Source of the DNA: a bacterium
GTDB taxonomy: Bacteria > Zixibacteria > MSB-5A5 > GN15 > FEB-12
Reading direction: 5' to 3'
NCBI GenBank assembly: GCA_030619425.1
Contig: JAUXBJ010000024.1
Location: 1 to 10,442, forward strand
Length of the DNA: 10,442 nt
Position numbers and translations under genes: made by a program. Below the pieces are notes generated by a model that made no database searches, had not been told where the DNA came from, and saw only the letters and a program-made list of their open reading frames with translations. Positions 5,755 through 10,442 of the stretch are shown piece after piece; positions within the stretch are counted from its first letter, which is position 1, and each line of letters starts with the position of its first letter.

Positions 5755-7857
5755 CTACTCTGCACCCTGGGTTACCGGCTCCTGGGAGCTTTTGTTGACC
5801 TTGAACTGGGCCACGATCTGCTGGAGACCCTCAGCGTTACGGCTCAATTCTTCAGCCGCCGTAGCTGACTGTTCCGCCCCTGCTGCCGATTCCTTAGTGG
5901 CTGAGGAGACCTGTTCGATATTCTTCGAGATCTGCTCGGCCGCGGCCGACTGTTCTTCTGTAGCCGTGGCGATCTGTCGGATCATGTCCACGACCCGCTG
6001 CGAGCCGTTGACGATTTCGGTCAGGCTCGCTCCAGCTTTGTCGGCAAGCTCGCGGCCGGTATCAACTTGTTTGCTCCCAGTCTCCATTGATGCAACCGAA
6101 TCCTGCGTGCCCTGCTGGATACCTTTTATCATCACCGTGATCTCGCCGGTCGCTTTGGCGGTCCGCTCAGCCAGCTTGCGAACCTCATCGGCGACTACGG
6201 CAAAGCCACGCCCATGCTCACCGGCCCGAGCGGCCTCGATAGCGGCGTTCAGGGCTAGCAGGTTGGTCTGATCGGCGACGTCATCGACCACACCGATGAT
6301 TTCACCGATCTGTTCGGCAGAGGATGCCAGCTTGTTGATATTTTCGGCTGATTCGCGAACCACGCTGGCGATTCTGTTCATTCCCTCTATTGTCTCATTG
6401 ATAATCTGACCACCGTCCCCAGCCGTATCTGCAGCGCCCTTGGCTCCCTCGGCAGCGTCGGCGGCATTTTTCGATGATTCAACGATCGTTGCCGTCATTT
6501 CCTCGACAGCCGTGGTCACCTGAACAACCTGCTCCTCCTGGTTTTGAGCGCCGCGGGAGACCTGTTCGGCCGAAGAGCTGATCTCGCCCGCTGCCGAAGC
6601 CACCTCAGTGGCGCTACTGCCAAGCTGAGTGACGATGATATTCAGATTTGTGATCATCGTCTTGAACGAATTACCCAGCACATCCTTCTCGGATTTCGGA
6701 TCAACCCGTATTGTGAGGTCATTGGCGGCAATCGTCTCCGCCGCGACAGCCAGTTGCTTCATGTAGTCGATCAATCGACGGAAGGCCTCGGCCAGGGCGC
6801 CGATTTCATCTTTCGACTCCAGTTCGATGTTATGATCGATATCACCGGTGGCAATCTCCTTGGCGATGAAGGCCATGCTTGAAACCGGCTTGGAGATACC
6901 GCGTGCGATCACAAAAGCAACAAAGATCCCAATGAGAATAGCACCAATAACGAAGCTGATTGCCAGGGTGATAGCCGAATTCTGGGCCGCTTCCATCTTG
7001 TCTCTCTGGACTTGGCGCAGGTCATCGAGACTCTTGACAGATGCCCTGCCTGCTTGCACCATCATCTCATCGGCTTTCAGTTGCTCTTCATGAATACCAC
7101 GATAGGTGTTGAACCCACTTTTGTATTCGCCTACAGCGGCAACGATAGCGTCTATCTGATCCAGGTTCAACTTCTGCCTCATTTTGGCCCTGGTTACCTG
7201 GCACTGGTCGACAAAATCATCGATAATGCCCAACACGGTTTCCGCATATTCATCGTTCTTGCGGATTATCCAGTTCTTTTCAGCCTGTCGGCATTCCAGC
7301 ATGTACCTAATCAGCCGGTTGGCGTCGTCTGCTTTTTCCAAACGTTCTGCGAGCTTTGCATGAGTTTCCTTCTCCAAGAGTTCGTTCATCATCGACTCTT
7401 TCTGACCCTCCCTCAAAGCCCCAGCTTCTACATTGACCTTGCGAGCCGCCTCCACCATGGTCTCCATGGCGACCTCGGCTTCCGCGCGATACTCCACCCA
7501 CTGGTTAAAAGCCGCTTCGTACTTCTTGGTTTCCGCACGAGACAACTCGAGAGCGGCGATATCAGCCTGGTCCTGGAGACGCGCTTTTGTCTCATCAGCT
7601 TGCGCGTACATCTTGGTGGCGGTCTCATGTACTCGCTCGACGTACATTTGGTCGCCGCGCATGATGAAGTTCTTTTCCTGCTGACGACAATCCTTGGCCC
7701 ACTTGATCAGACGGTTGGCGTCATCGGCGTTTGTCACCATCTCCCCAACCGTGGTCAAGCCGTTCCAGCCTACATAGCCGACGGCCATGGCCAGAACGAG
7801 GACGATTCCGAAGCCGATATACAGCTTCTTGGCAATCTTGAGATCTTTCCAACTCAT
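5755..7857 (-). CDS. Methyl-accepting chemotaxis protein with a duplicated helical (HBM-like) sensor
   Basis: A 700-residue transmembrane chemoreceptor. TM1 is at 12-31, an all-helical periplasmic domain at about 32-294, TM2 at 295-318, a HAMP domain at 316-370 (RGISKPV), a second HAMP-like segment at 371-412 ([22 protein letters not shown]), then the long signalling coiled coil. The signalling hairpin tip around 519-562 reads [19 protein letters not shown] and [18 protein letters not shown]. The sensor contains two related halves: ADDANRLI...[11 protein letters not shown] (44-67) and ADDANRLI...[11 protein letters not shown] (176-199), 19 of 33 positions identical over the longer stretch. 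This resembles the helical bimodular (HBM) sensors of the McpS type, which bind organic acids; the ligand here is unknown. No CheR/CheB-docking pentapeptide is seen at the C-terminus ([10 protein letters not shown]). AAGGAG lies 7 nt before the ATG. cheW follows directly. Confidence 0.96.
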   Translation of the reverse strand: MSWKDLKIAKKLYIGFGIVLVLAMAVGYVGWNGLTTVGEMVTNADDANRLIKWAKDCRQQEKNFIMRGDQMYVERVHETATKMYAQADETKARLQDQADIAALELSRAETKKYEAAFNQWVEYRAEAEVAMETMVEAARKVNVEAGALREGQKESMMNELLEKETHAKLAERLEKADDANRLIRYMLECRQAEKNWIIRKNDEYAETVLGIIDDFVDQCQVTRAKMRQKLNLDQIDAIVAAVGEYKSGFNTYRGIHEEQLKADEMMVQAGRASVKSLDDLRQVQRDKMEAAQNSAITLAISFVIGAILIGIFVAFVIARGISKPVSSMAFIAKEIATGDIDHNIELESKDEIGALAEAFRRLIDYMKQLAVAAETIAANDLTIRVDPKSEKDVLGNSFKTMITNLNIIVTQLGSSATEVASAAGEISSSAEQVSRGAQNQEEQVVQVTTAVEEMTATIVESSKNAADAAEGAKGAADTAGDGGQIINETIEGMNRIASVVRESAENINKLASSAEQIGEIIGVVDDVADQTNLLALNAAIEAARAGEHGRGFAVVADEVRKLAERTAKATGEITVMIKGIQQGTQDSVASMETGSKQVDTGRELADKAGASLTEIVNGSQRVVDMIRQIATATEEQSAAAEQISKNIEQVSSATKESAAGAEQSATAAEELSRNAEGLQQIVAQFKVNKSSQEPVTQGAE

Positions 7858-7925
7858 TTCAACTCTCCTTCACAAAATGTTTAGTATGTCGATCTTTCAA
7901 AGTCTTTTCCCTGGGTTTTGTGGGC

Positions 7926-8026
7926 GGCAGACGTCCTCGTCTGCCCCTGTATCCACGCCGGGGTGGCCCGGGGCTTGCCCCGGGTTTCCAGGGCCGACTT
8001 GGAAACCCACCGTCCGCCGCGGCGGA
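7926..8026. repeat. Stack of four perfect palindromes between porin and chemoreceptor genes
   Basis: The palindromes in order are: GGCAGACG/CGTCTGCC (7926-7933 with 7938-7945, 4-nt loop); CCCGGGGC/GCCCCGGG (7967-7974 with 7977-7984, 2-nt loop); GGGTTTCCA/TGGAAACCC (7982-7990 with 8000-8008, 9-nt loop); and the 14-bp palindrome at 8013-8026 also found at 4914-4927. The second and third share three bases, so they are alternative folds. None has a following T-run on the minus strand. They may limit read-through from porin to chemoreceptor, or be accumulated repeat insertions. Confidence 0.7.
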
Positions 8027-8053
8027 GATGGGCCATCCGTCTTGTGTTGGTCA

Positions 8054-9433
8054 CTAGAAAGCCACCTGTACGTTCACCAGGAACTCGTTGTTGTCGATCG
8101 ATTCTCCCTGCTCGGCATTCAACTGATAGTTCAACTGTATCTTCGTGTATTTCTTGTCCACGAACAGAGTAGTACCCAGAGTCAATCGGTCGGTGCGATT
8201 GTCGTCGACGTCCAGGTCGAGATCGTGCTGCTCATAGCGAGCCAGCAGTTGCAGTTCCTTCAGAAAGCCCAGACCGAGATCGAACGAATGACCACCCCAG
8301 ACATACCAGCCCTGGCGTTTGGTGTCACCGTGCTTGGAATGGATGTACTCCGCTTCAACGATTTCATGACGCCACTTCCAGGTCAGCGAGCTTCCAAAAT
8401 CAACCAGCTTCTCTTTGAGTGCGTCGACCTCGTTGGTCTTGCCCGCATAGATGTTCGGCGCTACAGTGAACATGCCGCCCAGGGTGGCCTCGGCGCGAGC
8501 GACGAAGTTCTTGTTGTTGTTGATGTCGGAAGTGTTGATTCCCGAGCCGTTGAACATGCCGGCGGTCAGTTTCAACGAGTAGTCGGAGTTGAACTTCTGC
8601 CTAAACGAGATGGTGGCGCCGACATCACGGTTCGTGGCCAACCCGGAGGCGTTGGACCGATTCACGAACGGCGTACTGGTCGCTGAAATCAAAAAGTCGG
8701 TGCCGAACGGCGGCTTGTACTGACCGATACTGAACGACCACTGGTGGTGCGGTGAAATAGTCACCTGGCCGTCAAGCAGTTTGGGATCCTTGGCGAACTC
8801 GCCCTGGATCTTGATCTGGGCGTACTCGTTGATGTCTCCCTTGACAGTGAGCCGTGCCCGCTTGGCGACAAAGCTGGAGGTCTCCTCCGGCCCGCTGACA
8901 AAATGCTCGTGCACAAAAGCGCTGAGCGCGATTTTACCGTGTTTGACCGACGGATTCGGCTTGGATGTTGACCCCTGACCGGCCTGCATCGCCTCTAACG
9001 AGGCGTTGAGTTCGTCGAGTTTCTCAGTGAGTCTGGTCACCCTGGGATCTTCGTTCGGCGGTTCGTAGAAACCGTCGTCGTCGATCGAAGCCAGTTGTTC
9101 TCTGTTCTCACCGGCCAGGCTGTTCAGCAAGAGGACCTCAGCTTTGAGGAACTCGATGTCGTTCATCAGAGTTGTCCAGGACTCACTGCTGACCGCGCCG
9201 CCCGTCGACGCCTGCCCGAGTTCCGCGCGCAATTCTTCCATCGCCTGCTGGCGAGCCGATGATTCCCTGGCTATCATAGCCTTGAGATTGGCCTCGACTT
9301 TCTCGACCGCGGCCAGTAGCTGGCCGAAGTCCTGGGCCTGCGCAGTCGTCCCGATGAACAACGGCGCCACCAGGGCCACCACTGCGATGCTCAGCAAAAT
9401 CTTGCTGATGGGCCACAGTTTGCGTTTTGTCAT
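8054..9433 (-). CDS. Outer-membrane porin, OprO/OprP (phosphate-selective porin) family
   Basis: A 459-residue exported beta-barrel. The signal peptide has a basic start (TKRK), a hydrophobic core at 11-28 and a likely AQA|QDF cleavage near residue 33. Residues 36-150 are rich in heptad-like Leu/Ala/Glu and probably form a periplasmic coiled coil in two parts (36-75 and 90-150), split by a Gly/Ser linker. From about 165 the barrel shows alternating strands with family-like landmarks: FVAKRARLTVKGDI (188-201), FSIGQYKPPFG (234-244) and TNRDVGATISF (267-277). It ends in VQVAF with a terminal Phe, the outer-membrane assembly signal. The ATG at 9433 is chosen for its strong AAAAGGAGG 5 nt upstream; an ATG seven codons earlier overlaps that site. 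Substrate cannot be read from sequence; phosphate selectivity is not implied by family alone. It lies upstream of the chemoreceptor in the same direction. Confidence 0.85.
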   Translation of the reverse strand: MTKRKLWPISKILLSIAVVALVAPLFIGTTAQAQDFGQLLAAVEKVEANLKAMIARESSARQQAMEELRAELGQASTGGAVSSESWTTLMNDIEFLKAEVLLLNSLAGENREQLASIDDDGFYEPPNEDPRVTRLTEKLDELNASLEAMQAGQGSTSKPNPSVKHGKIALSAFVHEHFVSGPEETSSFVAKRARLTVKGDINEYAQIKIQGEFAKDPKLLDGQVTISPHHQWSFSIGQYKPPFGTDFLISATSTPFVNRSNASGLATNRDVGATISFRQKFNSDYSLKLTAGMFNGSGINTSDINNNKNFVARAEATLGGMFTVAPNIYAGKTNEVDALKEKLVDFGSSLTWKWRHEIVEAEYIHSKHGDTKRQGWYVWGGHSFDLGLGFLKELQLLARYEQHDLDLDVDDNRTDRLTLGTTLFVDKKYTKIQLNYQLNAEQGESIDNNEFLVNVQVAF

Positions 9434-9438
9434 GGTTG

Positions 9439-9447
9439 CCTCCTTTT
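9439..9447 (-). promoter_or_regulatory. Strong ribosome-binding site of the porin gene
   Basis: AAAAGGAGG on the minus strand lies 5 nt before the ATG at 9433. It decides this start over the in-frame ATG at 9454, which is upstream of the site. Confidence 0.8.
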
Positions 9448-9544
9448 GTGACATTCATCATGCCTATTCAGATTTGTGCCCTCTGTTCTACAGCTTACAT
9501 CGACTGTTCGGATGTGGCCGGGAGAGCCCAATTTGGTCCCCATT

Positions 9545-9565
9545 TGGCGTAGGCAATCTACGCCA
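9545..9565. repeat. Hairpin upstream of the porin gene
   Basis: TGGCGTAG (9545-9552) pairs with CTACGCCA (9558-9565) around a 5-nt loop. It lies about 110 nt upstream of the porin ATG, in the gap after the LuxR-type gene. It could be a weak terminator for that gene or an operator; no T-run is present. Confidence 0.5.
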
Positions 9566-9594
9566 TGGACCCGGGCATGGAGTCGAGCTTAGTA

Positions 9595-9758
9595 GGTTGT
9601 TGAAAAAGTGATAATTCGGTCATTGCGAGCGACCGAAGACACTCGTGTCGTTGGGAGCGCGGCAATCTCCAATTGTTATGGGGCAGCCGCATAGAGATTG
9701 CCACGGTCACGCGAAACGCGTGACCTCGCAATGACGATTGTGGCGTTTTTCAACAGCC
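9595..9758. mobile_element. MITE-like nested inverted-repeat element
   Basis: Inverted arms are nested around one centre. The outer arms are TGTTGAAAAA (9598-9607) and TTTTTCAACA (9746-9755), extendable to 13 bp with one mismatch (9595-9607, 9746-9758). The middle arms are GTCATTGCGAG (9619-9629) and CTCGCAATGAC (9725-9735). The inner arms are GGCAATCTC (9661-9669) and GAGATTGCC (9694-9702). A separate perfect hairpin, GTCACGCG-AAA-CGCGTGAC (9706-9724), and a smaller one, GACAC-TC-GTGTC (9638-9649), lie within. CTTAG occurs near both ends (9588-9592 and 9760-9764), but not flush with them. It encodes no transposase. The GTCATTGCGAG/GGCAATCTC type of repeat is widespread in bacterial intergenic DNA. 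The right end nearly touches the stop codon of the LuxR-type gene. Confidence 0.8.
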
Positions 9759-9760
9759 AC

Positions 9761-10360
9761 TTAGATTGTCTTGAGATAAGAACTGAGGTTGACGGGTTTA
9801 CCTGCGATGCCCAGCTTCTTTCGGATATTGCGGCGATGTTTACGCACGGTGGCCTCCGACAAGCCGATGAAATTGCCAATCTGTTTGGAGGTCAGACCGT
9901 CCCGGACCATATTGCTGACTACCACCTCACGCGGCGTGAGTTGGGCGTAGGCTGAGTGCAATTTCTCGCTCAATGGCGCCGCAGCCTGATCCAGGCTGCT
10001 TGAAAGAAATCGCAACTGCCGTTTCTCGATCGGGTTGGCTTTATCCTGCAGGGCTTGAACGATCGGTTTGACCAGGCGATCGATATTAGATCGTATTCGA
10101 AAGGCCAGCAAAGATTTCTCTTCTTCGATTCGACTTAGTACCTGCTGCAGAGTGACATTACGCTGGGTTAGCTCGGCATGCTTGGCTTCCAGAATCTGAT
10201 TGGCCAGGGCCAGGTCGCTCTCGGCATCGCGACGTTGCCGGATTTCTTCATTCAGACGGCCGGACATTTCGGCCGCCTCGGCCTCTTGGTCGAGTGTTAG
10301 TCGCTTGCGTGCCGGTTCGTCCGCAGCCGTTGCGGCATCTTTGTTTTCCAAGCGTTTCAT
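9761..10360 (-). CDS. LuxR-type HTH regulator with coiled-coil N-terminus
   Basis: A 199-residue protein. The C-terminal 59 residues form a LuxR/GerE-type DNA-binding domain: AQLTPREVVVSNMVRDGLTSKQIGNFIGLSEATVRKHRRNIRKKLGI, with the conserved LTPRE entry, the SKQIG turn and the ATVRKHRRNIRKKL recognition helix. The N-terminal 90 residues are charged and helical (AEAAEMSGRLNEEIRQRRDAESDLALANQILEAKHAEL), a probable coiled coil; a middle helical segment, RSNIDRLVKPIVQAL, follows. No phosphoacceptor receiver, PAS or autoinducer domain is visible, so the signal may come by dimer or partner contact. Start choice: the ATG at 10360 overlaps a possible upstream stop as ATGA; the GTG at 10378 is an alternative adding six residues. 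Targets are unknown; the porin gene downstream in the same direction is a candidate only by position. Confidence 0.88.
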   Translation of the reverse strand: MKRLENKDAATAADEPARKRLTLDQEAEAAEMSGRLNEEIRQRRDAESDLALANQILEAKHAELTQRNVTLQQVLSRIEEEKSLLAFRIRSNIDRLVKPIVQALQDKANPIEKRQLRFLSSSLDQAAAPLSEKLHSAYAQLTPREVVVSNMVRDGLTSKQIGNFIGLSEATVRKHRRNIRKKLGIAGKPVNLSSYLKTI

Positions 10361-10440
10361 AAAATCTCTGCAAGGCACTCATCGGCGCCCCTTGGTGATA
10401 TTATCGGAAGCCTGCGCAGGATCTGAACAGGAATTGTCCG
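10357..10440 (-). other. Possible 3' end of an upstream gene (partial, ambiguous frame)
   Basis: At the right edge two minus-strand frames are open into the window. One ends with TGA at 10359-10357, overlapping the LuxR-type ATG as ATGA (last residues ADECLAEIL). The other ends with TGA at 10381-10379, directly before the alternative GTG at 10378 (last residues DNITKGRR). Either would suggest an operon with an upstream gene, but the piece is too short to recognise a family or decide the frame. Confidence 0.3.
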
Positions 10441-10442
10441 GC

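Noticed and set aside
7012..7884. Long plus-strand open frame (290 codons) opposite the chemoreceptor
   Set aside because: It is antisense to a clear chemoreceptor, has no domain resemblance and no ribosome-binding site; openness follows from codon bias of the real gene.
7787..8686. Plus-strand open frame (299 codons) across the intergenic palindromes and the porin
   Set aside because: It runs through repeats and antisense to the porin with no recognisable family.

Overview
The window is about 10.4 kb of a Gram-negative bacterial chromosome. It encodes an outer-membrane porin ending in Phe, an inner-membrane chemoreceptor, and YajC. A remnant of a C-terminal dockerin-type repeat (VGDIDASGAIDIGDLLYLVD style) and the many short palindromic repeats between genes recall uncultivated FCB-related lineages such as candidate phylum Zixibacteria, or a deltaproteobacterium-like group. 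That placement is an impression from protein style only and is weak.

Left end, plus strand: the last 126 codons of a class I (FbaB/DhnA-type) fructose-bisphosphate aldolase, then a repeat-rich stretch holding a small GIY-YIG nuclease gene (558-845). That gene sits almost exactly between two inverted copies of a hairpin-forming repeat. Two further pairs of 9-bp-stem, 5-nt-loop hairpins lie outside it.

Centre, minus strand: a compact operon read from right to left, yajC - def - fmt - rng. It joins a Sec translocase accessory protein, peptide deformylase, Met-tRNA formyltransferase and ribonuclease G. The fmt stop and rng start overlap, and yajC, def and rng appear to use non-ATG starts. A sigma70-like promoter lies upstream of yajC. 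The 770-bp gap beyond it holds the dockerin remnant, a 181-bp element with 11-bp inverted ends that abuts the remnant, a repeated palindrome, and a clear intrinsic terminator.

Right part, minus strand: cheW and a 700-residue methyl-accepting chemotaxis protein (with an internally duplicated helical sensor domain) form a two-gene signalling unit ending at that terminator. Upstream are a palindrome-packed gap, an OprO/OprP-like porin with an N-terminal coiled coil, a 160-bp MITE-like multi-hairpin repeat, and a LuxR-type HTH regulator with a coiled-coil N-terminus and no receiver domain.

No RNA genes, CRISPR array, complete insertion sequence or phage genes are seen. The most unusual structure is the GIY-YIG gene bounded by inverted palindromes whose differences are compensatory.
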